From assembly GCA_046294735.1 (NCBI GenBank), contig JBKBKB010000006.1, forward strand, positions 124,001 to 188,000: 64,000 nucleotides of DNA, read 5' to 3'. The position numbers were made by a program, and so were the translations under genes. Positions 17,747 through 26,565 of the stretch are shown one piece after another (positions within the stretch are counted from its first letter, which is position 1; every line of letters begins with the position of its first letter). Source of the DNA: 34-65-8 sp046294735 (GTDB taxonomy: Bacteria > Pseudomonadota > Alphaproteobacteria > Sphingomonadales > Sphingomonadaceae). The notes beneath the pieces were generated by a model. It did no database searches. It saw only the letters and a list, made by a program, of their open reading frames with translations, and was not told the origin of the DNA.

Positions 17747-18118
17747 TCAGCGCGAGCGGCACTTGCCGGTGTTGGTGTTTTCCACCACGCCGTCATCGTC
17801 ATAGCGGATCTGCATATTGTATCCGTTGGCATCCATCCGCAGGATTGTGGCCCGGTACCACTCACCATCGCTCCATCGGCAGGCGATCCGGCTGCCGCGT
17901 TCCCAGTCGAACGGGCGAACCTCGCTGATATGGCGCGTTTCGGTGGTACCATCATCGAACCGGATGGTAACGCTTTGTCCCCCGCGTGCGGCAACCACAC
18001 CGGGGAAGTCCATCGTGCTGTCCTGCCAAGGGGCGAGCACCCAGTCGCCGACTTGCTGGGCCTGAGCAGCGGCGGGGATTGCAAGGGCAAAGGCGGCAGG
18101 GAACAGGAAAGACTTCAT
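17747..18118 (-). CDS. Small secreted Tudor-like domain protein
   Basis: A 123-residue protein. The start at 18116-18118 (MKSFLFPAAFALAIPAAAQAQ) is chosen because it gives a clean signal peptide and has GGAG 9-12 bases upstream; the open frame continues 43 codons further back without features. The mature part carries two short beta-rich repeats: VGDWVLAPWQD.. FPGVVAARGGQSVTIRFDDG, and CRWSDGEWYRATILRMDANG. This Trp/Asp-containing pattern is like Tudor/agenet domains. Function is unknown, and a periplasmic binding role is only a guess from fold and export. Confidence 0.75.
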   Translation of the reverse strand: MKSFLFPAAFALAIPAAAQAQQVGDWVLAPWQDSTMDFPGVVAARGGQSVTIRFDDGTTETRHISEVRPFDWERGSRIACRWSDGEWYRATILRMDANGYNMQIRYDDDGVVENTNTGKCRSR

Positions 18119-18283
18119 CGTCGCTACTCCACGGAAAAATGCAAAGAACCCAGTGCGACTCACCGGCTTTGGCCGAGCTACGATGTTGGTCGCAGTCTCC
18201 GGGGATTTACACAAGAGGCAACCGCCAGCGACGGGGCGGGCCAGCATGCATCAGAGGAAGGACGCTGTGGTTGGATGCGAAAA

Positions 18284-18313
18284 AGCCGGGTTGGTCCACC
18301 TACCAACCCGGCT
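18284..18313 (-). terminator. Rho-independent terminator downstream of parE
   Basis: A 12-bp perfect inverted repeat (AGCCGGGTTGGT, 18284-18295, with its complement 18302-18313; loop CCACCT) is followed on the minus strand by TTTTTCG-type sequence. It lies about 130 bp past the parE stop. The rest of the 324-bp gap 18119-18442 shows only the upstream region of the small secreted-protein gene and no further gene. Confidence 0.8.
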
Positions 18314-18442
18314 CCTTCACACGATCAGATTGTCGTCAGAAGCGGGCGCACTGATCTTCCTTGTTGCCGCCAACCACGTTGCGGGCTCCCGTGGGGGACT
18401 TCTTACCGAGCTAGCAAAAACCGGGCAGCCGACCGCGCGGGT

Positions 18443-20434
18443 TCAGGCATCGATCAGGTCGCGATCGATTTCGCCTGCACGGTTTTGAATGAAGTTGAAG
18501 CGGTGCTCGGGATTGCGGCCCATCAGCTGGTCAACCAGTTCCTTGACTGCCGCGCGTTGTTCGAATTCGGGCGGCAGGGTGATGCGGATGAGGCTGCGCG
18601 TGGCCGGATTCATGGTAGTTTCGCGCAGCTGCGCCGGGTTCATTTCGCCCAGGCCCTTGAACCGTCCGACTTCAACCTTCTTGCCCTTGAAGACGGTTGC
18701 CTGCAGCTCGGCCCGGTGCGCATCGTCACGGGCATAGCGGCTCTCTTTGCCAGACGTCAGGCGGTAGAGCGGAGGCTGGGCGAGATAGAGGTGCCCGCGC
18801 CGGACCAGCTCGGGCATTTCCTGAAAGAAGAAGGTCATCAGCAAAGTGGCGATGTGGGCGCCGTCAACATCGGCGTCGGTCATGATGATGACCCGGTCAT
18901 AGCGCAGTTGGTCCGGATCGCAGTCCTTGCGCATCCCGCATCCGAGTGCCAGCGCCAGATCGGCAATTTCCTGATTGGCGCGGATCTTGTCGGCGGTGGC
19001 GCTGGCAACGTTCAGGATCTTGCCACGGATCGGCAGGATGGCCTGGGTCTTGCGATCGCGTGCCTGCTTGGCACTGCCGCCGGCGCTGTCACCTTCGACA
19101 ATGAACAGCTCGGTTTCGCCTTTCCCTTCGCCGCTGCAATCGGTCAGCTTGCCCGGCAGGCGCAGTTTCCTGGCGCTGGTGGCGGTCTTGCGCTTGATCT
19201 CGCGTTCCTGCTTGCGGCGCAGGCGCTCGTCCATCCGCTCCATCACGCTGCCGAGCAGCGCCTTGCCGCGCTCCATGTTGTCGGACAGGAAATGGTCGAA
19301 GTGGTCACGCACCGCATTTTCGACCAGTCGCGCGGCTTCCGGGCTGGTCAAACGGTCCTTGGTCTGGCTCTGGAACTGCGGTTCGCGGATGAACACGCTG
19401 AGCATGACTTCGGCCCCGGTCATCACGTCATCGGCTGAAATATCCTTGGCCTTCTTCTGGCCGACCAGTTCGCCGAACGCGCGCAGACCCTTGGCCAAGG
19501 CCCCGCGCAAGCCCTGTTCATGGGTGCCGCCATCGGGGTTGGGTACGGTGTTGCAGTACCAGCTGGTCGATCCGTCTGACCACAATGGCCAGGCAATGGC
19601 CCACTCGACGCTGCCCTGCGGCTCGGCAGCGTCATTCGCGGGAAAATCCTGCCGCCCGGCAAAGGGCTGGGTCGTGATGCACTCACGCCCTCCGACCTGT
19701 TCGGCGAGGTGGTCGGCCAGCCCGCCAGGGAACTTGAACACGGCCTCTGCTGGAACATCATCGCTTGCGAGGGAGGCGGCGCATTTCCAGCGGATTTCGA
19801 CCCCGGCGAACAAGTAGGCCTTTGATCGGGCCAATCGGAACAGGCGCTTCGGGCTGAACTGCCGCTCGCCGAAGATCTCCGTGTCTGGTGTGAATGCTAC
19901 GGTCGTGCCGCGCCGGTTCGGGGTCGGACCGAGGGGCTGGATCGGCCCCAGCGTTTGCCCTCTGGCAAACTCCTGCGCGTAAAGTTGCCGCTCCCGCGCG
20001 ACCTCCACGCGGGTGTGGCTGGACAGGGCGTTGACCACGCTCACACCGACCCCGTGCAGACCACCGCTGGTGGCATAGGCCTTGCCGGAGAACTTGCCGC
20101 CCGAGTGAAGGGTCGACAGGATCACCTCCAGCGTCGACTTGCCCGGGAACTTGGGGTGCTCGTCCACCGGGATGCCGCGTCCGTTATCCGCGATGCTCAG
20201 CCGGTTGCCCGGTTCCAGGCTGACCTCGATCCGGGTGGCGTGGCCAGCCACCGCCTCGTCCATAGCATTGTCCAGCACTTCGGCAGCGAGGTGGTGCAGG
20301 GCGCGGTCATCGGTCCCGCCGATATACATGCCGGGCCGGCGCCGGACAGGCTCCAGACCTTCCAGCACCTCGATCGATGAAGCGTTATAGTCGCCGCTCG
20401 AGGCAGGCGTTCCGGCAAACAGATCGTCAGACAT
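18443..20434 (-). CDS. parE: DNA topoisomerase IV subunit B
   Basis: A 663-residue ATPase subunit of topoisomerase IV, which decatenates daughter chromosomes. The GHKL ATP-binding motifs are seen as EVLDNAMDEAVAG, IADNGRGIPVD, and GGLHGVGVSVVNALS. The TOPRIM domain has the acidic triad: FIVEGDSAGGSAKQ and IIMTDADVDGAHIATL. The segment PIRGKILNVASAT and a length well below GyrB (about 800) support ParE rather than GyrB. It appears to be a single transcription unit ending at the hairpin near 18300. Confidence 0.93.
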   Translation of the reverse strand: MSDDLFAGTPASSGDYNASSIEVLEGLEPVRRRPGMYIGGTDDRALHHLAAEVLDNAMDEAVAGHATRIEVSLEPGNRLSIADNGRGIPVDEHPKFPGKSTLEVILSTLHSGGKFSGKAYATSGGLHGVGVSVVNALSSHTRVEVARERQLYAQEFARGQTLGPIQPLGPTPNRRGTTVAFTPDTEIFGERQFSPKRLFRLARSKAYLFAGVEIRWKCAASLASDDVPAEAVFKFPGGLADHLAEQVGGRECITTQPFAGRQDFPANDAAEPQGSVEWAIAWPLWSDGSTSWYCNTVPNPDGGTHEQGLRGALAKGLRAFGELVGQKKAKDISADDVMTGAEVMLSVFIREPQFQSQTKDRLTSPEAARLVENAVRDHFDHFLSDNMERGKALLGSVMERMDERLRRKQEREIKRKTATSARKLRLPGKLTDCSGEGKGETELFIVEGDSAGGSAKQARDRKTQAILPIRGKILNVASATADKIRANQEIADLALALGCGMRKDCDPDQLRYDRVIIMTDADVDGAHIATLLMTFFFQEMPELVRRGHLYLAQPPLYRLTSGKESRYARDDAHRAELQATVFKGKKVEVGRFKGLGEMNPAQLRETTMNPATRSLIRITLPPEFEQRAAVKELVDQLMGRNPEHRFNFIQNRAGEIDRDLIDA

Positions 20435-20513
20435 GGCTCACGGCTATAGAGGCCCGTCCGCGCCTGCCAAGCGGTACGCTGGTGTTTTCGTCAGTTGCTC
20501 AGCAGGCGGCGCG

Positions 20514-21671
20514 TCAGGGGACGAAGGCTTCGGGGGCGGGGTCAATGATCACCACTCCGGTGCTGCGCACTTCGCGCACTTCGAGTGCTCGCTCGACCAC
20601 ACCATTGGCGCGGAAGCGGAACGGACCGTCGAGCCCGACGAAGCCGGTCTGATCGGCAAGTTGCCCGACCGGAAACGGACGTCCGACCCGCCAGTCGCGT
20701 GCGACCCGCAGGGTCAACAGGACGGCGTCATAGCCGAGTGTCGAAACGCGGTGCGGCTGGGAACCAAACCGCTGCGTGTAGCTGTCCGAAAAGCGCTTGA
20801 ACCGATTGTCTGACACGGCCGAAAACAACGTGCCACGCATGGCTGTGCTGCGGGCCACAGAACCGTCCCCGCTCAGGAGTTCGGTGCCAAGCAACTGGGT
20901 TGCCCCGGTGCCGCGCGGCTTGAGTTCGCTAGCGGCCAGGATCGCGAGACGGGCACTGTCGGCAATCAGGACCGTGTCAAAGCCGCCTTTCTGGCGCAGT
21001 CGCTGTGCTGCGCTGACGATCGAGGTGTTGCCGCGGTCATATGTCTCAATCGCCACCAGGGTTCCGCCGTTGGCCGCCACGGCACTGCGCAAACCGGCCT
21101 CCGCCCGCCGGCCATAATCGCCAGCCGGGATGATCGCTGCGAACCGGCTGCTACCCTTGTTCCGCGCATAAGTGACCGTGCGCTCGATCGACTGATCAGG
21201 GACATGCCCGATCACGAATACATCCGGTGAGGCGACGGCTGGATCGTTCGAGAAGGAGATGATGGGTATCCGGGCAGCGCGCGCTTCTGGTGCCACCTGG
21301 GCCACTTCGTCGCCCAGCAGGGGGCCGAGGATCAGCTTGTTGCCATCGGCAATGGCCCGCCGCACAGCCTCGCGTGGGTTTTGGGTGGTGTCATAGGTGG
21401 TGATGCGCAGATTGTCTGCACTGGTGTCGAGCAGCGCCATGGTCGAGGCGTTGGCAATCGACTGGCCGACAGTCCCGTTGTCGCCGCTGAGCGGGACCAG
21501 CAGGGCGATCCGGTGCAGGGTTTCGTCAGCAGGCAGGACATCCGCGCTGGGCGCGGTGTCTGGAACCGTGGCGATGGTCGGGGTCGCCTTCGGTATGACC
21601 TGACAGGCCGAAAGCAGGGCGGTGACGCCTGCCAGTACAAAGGCGCGGCGGCCGGTCTTCCAGATGTTCAT
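20514..21671 (-). CDS. Penicillin-binding protein activator, LpoA-like lipoprotein
   Basis: A 385-residue lipoprotein. The start at 21669-21671 (MNIWKTGRRAFVLAG) has GGAGAG upstream; the signal peptide ends at the lipobox LLSAC (Cys near 23). The rest is a periplasmic type I substrate-binding fold (Peripla_BP_6-like): RIALLVPLSGDNGTVGQSI at its start and KLILGPLLGDEVAQVAPEA further on. The same fold is in the C-terminal half of E. coli LpoA, which activates PBP1A. Context supports this: it is divergent from rsmI and yraN, as lpoA is in enterobacteria. It lacks the N-terminal TPR-like half of LpoA, so partnership with the PBP1A at 5629 is inferred. Confidence 0.75.
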   Translation of the reverse strand: MNIWKTGRRAFVLAGVTALLSACQVIPKATPTIATVPDTAPSADVLPADETLHRIALLVPLSGDNGTVGQSIANASTMALLDTSADNLRITTYDTTQNPREAVRRAIADGNKLILGPLLGDEVAQVAPEARAARIPIISFSNDPAVASPDVFVIGHVPDQSIERTVTYARNKGSSRFAAIIPAGDYGRRAEAGLRSAVAANGGTLVAIETYDRGNTSIVSAAQRLRQKGGFDTVLIADSARLAILAASELKPRGTGATQLLGTELLSGDGSVARSTAMRGTLFSAVSDNRFKRFSDSYTQRFGSQPHRVSTLGYDAVLLTLRVARDWRVGRPFPVGQLADQTGFVGLDGPFRFRANGVVERALEVREVRSTGVVIIDPAPEAFVP

Positions 21672-21691
21672 GCTTGCGACTCTCCGATTGC

Positions 21692-22558
21692 GTGGCCAAG
21701 ACGGTGCGCGTGGCGCAGCAACCATCCGACCAGCGGCTTTCACCCGGCCTGTATATTGTAGCCACCCCGATTGGCAATCTTGGTGACATGACGGTGCGGG
21801 CAATCGAGACCCTGCGCCGGTGTGACGTTGTTGCATGCGAGGATACCCGGGTTACGGGCAAGCTGCTGAAGCACCTCGGCATAACCACGCGGCTGTGGCG
21901 CTATGATGACCACAGTGACTCAGCGGCCCGCGCCCGGCTGGTTGCGATAATGCGGGATTCGGCCGTGGCGCTGGTGAGCGATGCTGGAACACCGCTCATA
22001 TCCGATCCCGGCTATCGCTTGGTGCGCGAAACACGGCAGGCCGGCATCGCAATAACCAGCCTGCCGGGCCCCTGTGCGGCAATCACGGCGCTGACCCTCT
22101 CGGGCCTGCCCAGTGACAGGTTCCTGTTTGCCGGATTCCTGCCGGTCAAGGACAAGGCAAGGCTGGATATGCTGACCGGTCTGGCGGCAGTACCGGCGAC
22201 CCTGGTGTTCTACGAAACTGGTCCGCGGCTGGTCAAGGCGCTTGACGCGATTGCGGCGGCACTGCCTGGTCGAGCGGTAAGCGTGGGCCGGGAACTGACC
22301 AAACTGCACGAGGAATGCCGTACAGGTACGCCGCAGGAACTTGCGGCACACTACGCGGAGCATCCGCCCAAGGGGGAGATTGTTCTGCTGGTTGCTCCGC
22401 CCGGCGCTGTATCCACCGATGATCTCGATCCCGACGCCTTGCTGCGCGAGGCGCTGGCGGACTTCAAACCGTCCCAGGCGGCGGCGCATGTTGCACGCAC
22501 GACCGGTCTGGACCGAAAGACGCTCTATGCCCGGGCGTTGGAACTGGGCCGCTCGTGA
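21692..22558 (+). CDS. rsmI: 16S rRNA (cytidine1402-2'-O)-methyltransferase
   Basis: About 288 residues of the tetrapyrrole-methylase fold, which modifies C1402 in the ribosomal decoding centre. Family motifs are LYIVATPIGNLGDMTVRA, VACEDTRVTGKLLKHLGI, ALVSDAGTPLISDPGYRLV and LPGPCAAITALTLSGLPSD. The start is uncertain. In-frame candidates are TTG 21674, GTG 21692, 21704 and 21710; none has a clear Shine-Dalgarno, and the TTG would leave only 2 bp to the divergent lipoprotein start. A start at 21692-21710 is more plausible. It overlaps yraN by 4 bp (GTGA). Confidence 0.9.
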   Translation: MAKTVRVAQQPSDQRLSPGLYIVATPIGNLGDMTVRAIETLRRCDVVACEDTRVTGKLLKHLGITTRLWRYDDHSDSAARARLVAIMRDSAVALVSDAGTPLISDPGYRLVRETRQAGIAITSLPGPCAAITALTLSGLPSDRFLFAGFLPVKDKARLDMLTGLAAVPATLVFYETGPRLVKALDAIAAALPGRAVSVGRELTKLHEECRTGTPQELAAHYAEHPPKGEIVLLVAPPGAVSTDDLDPDALLREALADFKPSQAAAHVARTTGLDRKTLYARALELGRS

Positions 22559-22905
22559 AACGCCAGCATGCCGAGGAGCAGGGCAGGTCGGGCGAGGGGC
22601 GGGCCGCCCTGTGGCTGCAGATGAAAGGCTGGCGCGTGCTCGACCGCAGGCGCAAGACTCCGCTGGGCGAGATCGACCTGATCGCCAGACGCGGGCGGAT
22701 CGTGGCGTTTGTAGAGGTTAAATGGCGGGCGAGTGCGGGCGAGCTTGACTATGCCATCGATGATCGCCGCCTGTCGCGGGTCGCCGCGGCGGTGGAAGCC
22801 GTCGCCCATGAATACGCCACCGACGGGGAAGATATTCGGATCGACGTGCTGCTGCTTGCGCCGGGCGCTTTCCCACGCCACATCGTCAACGCCTGGCAAC
22901 CTTGA
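22555..22905 (+). CDS. YraN family (UPF0102) endonuclease-like protein
   Basis: A 116-residue protein of the PD-(D/E)XK-like UPF0102 family. The core reads LGEIDLIARRGRIVAFVEVKWR (split here: GEIDLIAR, then VAFVEVKWR), giving the E-x-D and E-x-K residues expected for this nuclease fold. It begins with GTG overlapping the rsmI stop and precedes gshB by 10 bp, so the three are likely co-transcribed. The lpoA/rsmI/yraN neighbourhood is known in gammaproteobacteria as well. Biochemical function is not established. Confidence 0.85.
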   Translation: MKRQHAEEQGRSGEGRAALWLQMKGWRVLDRRRKTPLGEIDLIARRGRIVAFVEVKWRASAGELDYAIDDRRLSRVAAAVEAVAHEYATDGEDIRIDVLLLAPGAFPRHIVNAWQP

Positions 22906-22915
22906 GGAATAGCGG

Positions 22916-23869
22916 ATGACCCTGCGTGTTGCAGTCCAGATGGATCCCATCGAAGCGATCAATATCGCCGGGGATTCGTCGTTCGCGCTGATGCTGGCGG
23001 CGCAGAAACGCGGGCACGAGGTTTTCCATTACGATGTTGGCGCGCTGACGCTTGATGAGCACGACCGGCTTCATGCGCTGGCCCATCCAGTCACGGTCCG
23101 GCCGGTGGCGGGCGATCACTTCGAGAAGGGTGAGGCCCGCCGCCTCGATCTGGGGCGCGATATCGACGTGGTGCTGATGCGGCAGGACCCGCCATTCCAC
23201 ATGGGGTACATCACCGCGACTCACCTGCTCGAACGGATCGAACGCGAGACGCTGGTCGTCAACAACCCGCGCAGCGTCCGCAATGCGCCGGAAAAGGTCA
23301 TGGTGCTGGATTATCGCCGGTTCATGCCGCCGACACTGGTCACCCGGTCTGCCGACGAAGTGCGCGAGTTCATGAAGCGGCACGGCGCGGTGGTGGTCAA
23401 GCCGATCCATGGCAACGGCGGCAAGGCGATATTTCGCGTGCCGGAATCGGGCGACAACCTGTCTGCCCTGTTCGAGGTGTTCAATCTGACATGGCCGGAA
23501 CCGCACATGGTCCAGCCATTTCTCCCCGAAGTGGCGCAAGGGGACAAGCGGATCGTGCTGATTGACGGCGAAGTGGCGGGTGCGATCAACCGCAAGCCGG
23601 GCGAGGGCGAATTCCGTTCCAACCTGGCGGTAGGCGGCTATGCCGAAGCGACCACCCTGACACCGGTCGAGGAGGAGATCTGTGCGGCGATGGGGCCGGA
23701 GCTGAAGCGCCTTGGCCTGATCTTCGTCGGGATTGACGTGATCGGTGGGAAGTACCTGACCGAGATCAACGTCACCTCACCCACCGGGATCGTCGCGATT
23801 GACCGTTTCAACGGCACCGACACTCCGGGAATGATCTGGGATGTAATCGAAGCGCGGCTGGGGTGCTAA
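22916..23869 (+). CDS. gshB: Glutathione synthase
   Basis: A 317-residue ATP-grasp enzyme that joins gamma-glutamylcysteine and glycine. Characteristic motifs are VAVQMDPIEAINIAGDSSF at the N-terminus, RQDPPFHMGYI, KPIHGNGGKAIFRV (ATP-grasp loop), RIVLIDGEVAGAINRKPGEG, and INVTSPTGIVAIDRFNG near the C-terminus. Length matches the family (about 315). It is third in the rsmI-yraN-gshB set and overlaps the convergent xerC by 4 bp. Confidence 0.95.
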   Translation: MTLRVAVQMDPIEAINIAGDSSFALMLAAQKRGHEVFHYDVGALTLDEHDRLHALAHPVTVRPVAGDHFEKGEARRLDLGRDIDVVLMRQDPPFHMGYITATHLLERIERETLVVNNPRSVRNAPEKVMVLDYRRFMPPTLVTRSADEVREFMKRHGAVVVKPIHGNGGKAIFRVPESGDNLSALFEVFNLTWPEPHMVQPFLPEVAQGDKRIVLIDGEVAGAINRKPGEGEFRSNLAVGGYAEATTLTPVEEEICAAMGPELKRLGLIFVGIDVIGGKYLTEINVTSPTGIVAIDRFNGTDTPGMIWDVIEARLGC

Positions 23870-24762
23870 CATTTTTCCCGTGGATGGGCATTGCGGTAGG
23901 CGTCGAGCAATGTTGCTGCATCGACCCGCGTGTAGATCTGGGTTGAGCCAAGCGAGGCATGGCCCAGGAGTTCCTGTAAGCTGCGTAGGTCTACCCCCGC
24001 GCCGAGCAGGTGGGTGGCGAAGCTGTGGCGCAGTGCGTGCGGTGTGGCAGTGGCGGGCAGGCCGAGCGCAATGCGCGCCTGCGCCATCGCCTTCTGCACC
24101 ACGCCCTGGCTGAGCGGGCCGCCTTTGGCACCGCGGAACAGCGGCTCGGCCAGGGGAAGCGGCCATGGGCAGCGGGAAGCATAATCAGCCACCGCATCGC
24201 GCACCACCGGCAGGATCGGCACGACGCGCTGCTTGTTCCCCTTGCCAGTCACTACCAGCGTTTCGTCAAGTGGCAGCGCCGACGCGGGCAGCGCCAGCGC
24301 CTCTGCAATACGCAGCCCGGCACCGTAGAGCAGCAGCAGCACGGCCCGGTCCCGCGCACCGATCCAGTCCTGCGCGGCGAGGCCGGGCACCAGGTCGACT
24401 AGGTTGATCGCTTCATCAGGCGTGACCGGGCGCGGCAGGCCCTTCTTCACGCGCGGCCCTCGAAGGCGGGGCGGGCGGGACTCCGGGTCTCCGGTTTGCT
24501 GGCGGGCAAAGGCGATGAAACCTTTCAGGGCCGATAGTTCGCGCGCAGCGCTCGCGTTGCCGATTCCTTCGGCGCGGCGGGCGGCCAAGTGTACCCGCAA
24601 ACCATGGCCTTCCAATCGGGCAAGGGTCTGCCAGTCCCCGATCCCTGTTCGGTCGAGCAGGCGCGCAGCGCAGGCAAGGTAGGCACGCACGGTATGGGGT
24701 GATCGGCGACGCCCGGCCGATAAATGTGCTCCCCATGCGTCGAGCAGGTCGGCTGCACTCAT
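23866..24762 (-). CDS. xerC: Tyrosine recombinase XerC
   Basis: A 298-residue site-specific recombinase that resolves chromosome dimers at dif with XerD. It has an N-terminal SAM-like core-binding domain (to about residue 105) and then the catalytic domain. Catalytic residues are Arg in YGAGLRIAEAL, Lys in VTGKGNKQRVV, HxxR in HALRHSFATHLL, His in LLGHASLGSTQ, and the Tyr nucleophile in IYTRVD. The chromosomal operon context (rph-rdgB-hemW-xerC, ATGA overlap with hemW) argues for a housekeeping Xer protein, not a phage or integron integrase. Confidence 0.9.
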   Translation of the reverse strand: MSAADLLDAWGAHLSAGRRRSPHTVRAYLACAARLLDRTGIGDWQTLARLEGHGLRVHLAARRAEGIGNASAARELSALKGFIAFARQQTGDPESRPPRLRGPRVKKGLPRPVTPDEAINLVDLVPGLAAQDWIGARDRAVLLLLYGAGLRIAEALALPASALPLDETLVVTGKGNKQRVVPILPVVRDAVADYASRCPWPLPLAEPLFRGAKGGPLSQGVVQKAMAQARIALGLPATATPHALRHSFATHLLGAGVDLRSLQELLGHASLGSTQIYTRVDAATLLDAYRNAHPREKC

Positions 24763-25910
24763 GACAGAACCAGTGCTTCGGGCACCAGTTGGCTCAGCAG
24801 GGCATCAAGCAGAGGCATCCCGTGCGGGGTAATCATGATCCGGTCCCCTTGCCTGTGGACAAAGTCGAAACTGGCGTAGAAATGGAAGCGCTTCCAATCG
24901 ACCAGTTCGCTTTGGGGGAGCTTGAAACGCGCAGACAGGTCAGCCACATCGACGCCCTCGACAAGGCGCAGACCCATCAACAGGGCTTCGCTCGCCTGTT
25001 CGGGTATGCCTAGCGGGCGTTCCTCGCTCAGGCCATGGCCGCTGGTGGCGACCGCTTCAAGCCAGTTCTCCGGCTTCTTGTGCCGCGAGGTTGCCACACC
25101 ACCCCTCCGGCCATGGGCGCCGGGGCCGATGCCGACATAGTCGCGGTATCGCCAGTATGTCAGGTTGTGCCGGCTTTCTTCACCCGCACGGGCATGGTTG
25201 CTGATTTCGTAGGCCGATAATCCGGCGGTGGCAGTCATCCCCTGGGTCAATTCGAATAGGTCTGCCGCGCGCTCGTCATCCAGCGGGGTTAACGTGCCGC
25301 GCCGCACATCGGTGGCAAAACGGGTGCCTGGTTCAATTGTCAGTTGATACAGCGACAAATGCCCGGTTCCAAATGCCAGTGCGCGGGACAGCTGTTCGCG
25401 CCACTGTTCGGGCGTCTGGTCGGGCAGGGCGTAAATGAGGTCAAAACTGATCCGGCCGAAATGCTGCTGAGCAATTTCGAGGGCAGCGACACCCTCGCGC
25501 GCATTGTGGAGCCGGCCAAGGAAGCGCAAGGCATTGTCGTCGAGCGACTGCAGCCCCAGCGAGGCGCGGTTGATCCCGGCTGACGCAAGATCAGCGTATG
25601 CTGCGGCCTCAACCGACGAGGGATTGCCCTCCAGAGTGATCTCGATATCGGGTGCGAAGCCCCACTGTTTTTCGGCCTCGCCCAGCAGCGCCTCGACCAG
25701 CTCCGGGGGCATCAGCGACGGCGTGCCGCCGCCGAAGAACACGCTGTCCAATGCCTCGCCACCGGCCAGCGCCGCTTCATGGCGCATGTCTGCCAGCAGG
25801 CAATCGCGCCACAGGTCATGGTCCACGCTGGCGCGGACATGACTATTGAAGTCGCAATAGGGACATTTGCGGGCACAGAACGGCCAGTGGATGTAGAGCG
25901 CGCGGGCCAT
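24759..25910 (-). CDS. hemW: Heme chaperone HemW (radical SAM family)
   Basis: A 383-residue radical SAM-type protein related to HemN but acting in heme delivery. The Fe-S motif is FCARKCPYCDFNSH (CX3CX2C) near residues 12-25; the YCDFN form, rather than the CxxxCxxCxC of HemN, identifies HemW. The segment FFGGGTPSLMPPELVEALL follows, and the C-terminal HemN_C-type domain includes the GIGPGAHGRRGG region. Cytosolic. It lies 28 bp downstream of rdgB and overlaps xerC. Confidence 0.9.
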   Translation of the reverse strand: MARALYIHWPFCARKCPYCDFNSHVRASVDHDLWRDCLLADMRHEAALAGGEALDSVFFGGGTPSLMPPELVEALLGEAEKQWGFAPDIEITLEGNPSSVEAAAYADLASAGINRASLGLQSLDDNALRFLGRLHNAREGVAALEIAQQHFGRISFDLIYALPDQTPEQWREQLSRALAFGTGHLSLYQLTIEPGTRFATDVRRGTLTPLDDERAADLFELTQGMTATAGLSAYEISNHARAGEESRHNLTYWRYRDYVGIGPGAHGRRGGVATSRHKKPENWLEAVATSGHGLSEERPLGIPEQASEALLMGLRLVEGVDVADLSARFKLPQSELVDWKRFHFYASFDFVHRQGDRIMITPHGMPLLDALLSQLVPEALVLS

Positions 25911-25938
25911 GCTTGCAGTTTAGCGCCCGAACAGCCCT

Positions 25939-26565
25939 TTAGCCAAACTGTTCGCTGACAAGCCTGGCGAAGGCATCGGCGCGGTGGCTGATCCGGTGCT
26001 TTTCAACCGGGTCGATCTCGGCAAAGGTCTTCTCGCCCCCGGTCGGCACGAACACCGGATCATAGCCGAACCCCAGCTTGCCGCGAGGCGGCCAGGTGAG
26101 GGTGCCTTCGCAGCGGCCCTCGTAGACCGCGTTCTTGCCGTCCGGCCAGGCGATTGCCAGCACACAATGGAACGCGGCCCCACGGTGAGTGTCCGGGCCG
26201 AGTTCCTGCAGCATCCCCTCGACCTTGCCCATCGCCATATACCAGTCGCGCCCCGGCGAACCTTCGAACCATTGCCGTTCGGCCCAGTCGGCAGTGTAGA
26301 CCCCAGGCCGCCCGCCGAGCGCATCGACCGACAGCCCGCTGTCGTCCGCCAGCGCGGCAAGCCCCGAGGCCTGTGCTGCCGCCTGCGCCTTGATCAGCGC
26401 ATTCTGGACAAAGGTCGTTCCCGTTTCCGCAGGCTCCGGCAGTCCGAGCGATCCCGCACCGATGCATTTGACGCCGTACGGCTCCAGCAGCGCGGAAATC
26501 TCCTTGAGCTTCCCTGCGTTGTGCGTCGCAATGACAAGCGTGCCGGAGCCGAGGCGGGGGGTCAT
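25939..26565 (-). CDS. rdgB: XTP/dITP diphosphatase (non-canonical purine NTP pyrophosphatase)
   Basis: A 208-residue HAM1/RdgB enzyme that removes ITP, dITP and XTP from nucleotide pools. The start at 26563-26565 (MTPRLGSGTLVIATHNAGK) overlaps the rph stop (ATGA) and has AAGGAA upstream. Motifs are ATHNAGKLKEI, ALADDSGLSVDALGGRPGV, and GFGYDPVFVPTG followed by FAEIDPVEKHRISHRADAF. Second gene of the rph-rdgB-hemW-xerC run. Confidence 0.93.
   Translation of the reverse strand: MTPRLGSGTLVIATHNAGKLKEISALLEPYGVKCIGAGSLGLPEPAETGTTFVQNALIKAQAAAQASGLAALADDSGLSVDALGGRPGVYTADWAERQWFEGSPGRDWYMAMGKVEGMLQELGPDTHRGAAFHCVLAIAWPDGKNAVYEGRCEGTLTWPPRGKLGFGYDPVFVPTGGEKTFAEIDPVEKHRISHRADAFARLVSEQFG

Noticed and set aside
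23866..24762. xerC as an integrase marking a mobile element or integron
   Set aside because: It is embedded by 4-nt overlap in the housekeeping run rph-rdgB-hemW, with no attachment repeats, cassettes or foreign-looking composition around it.
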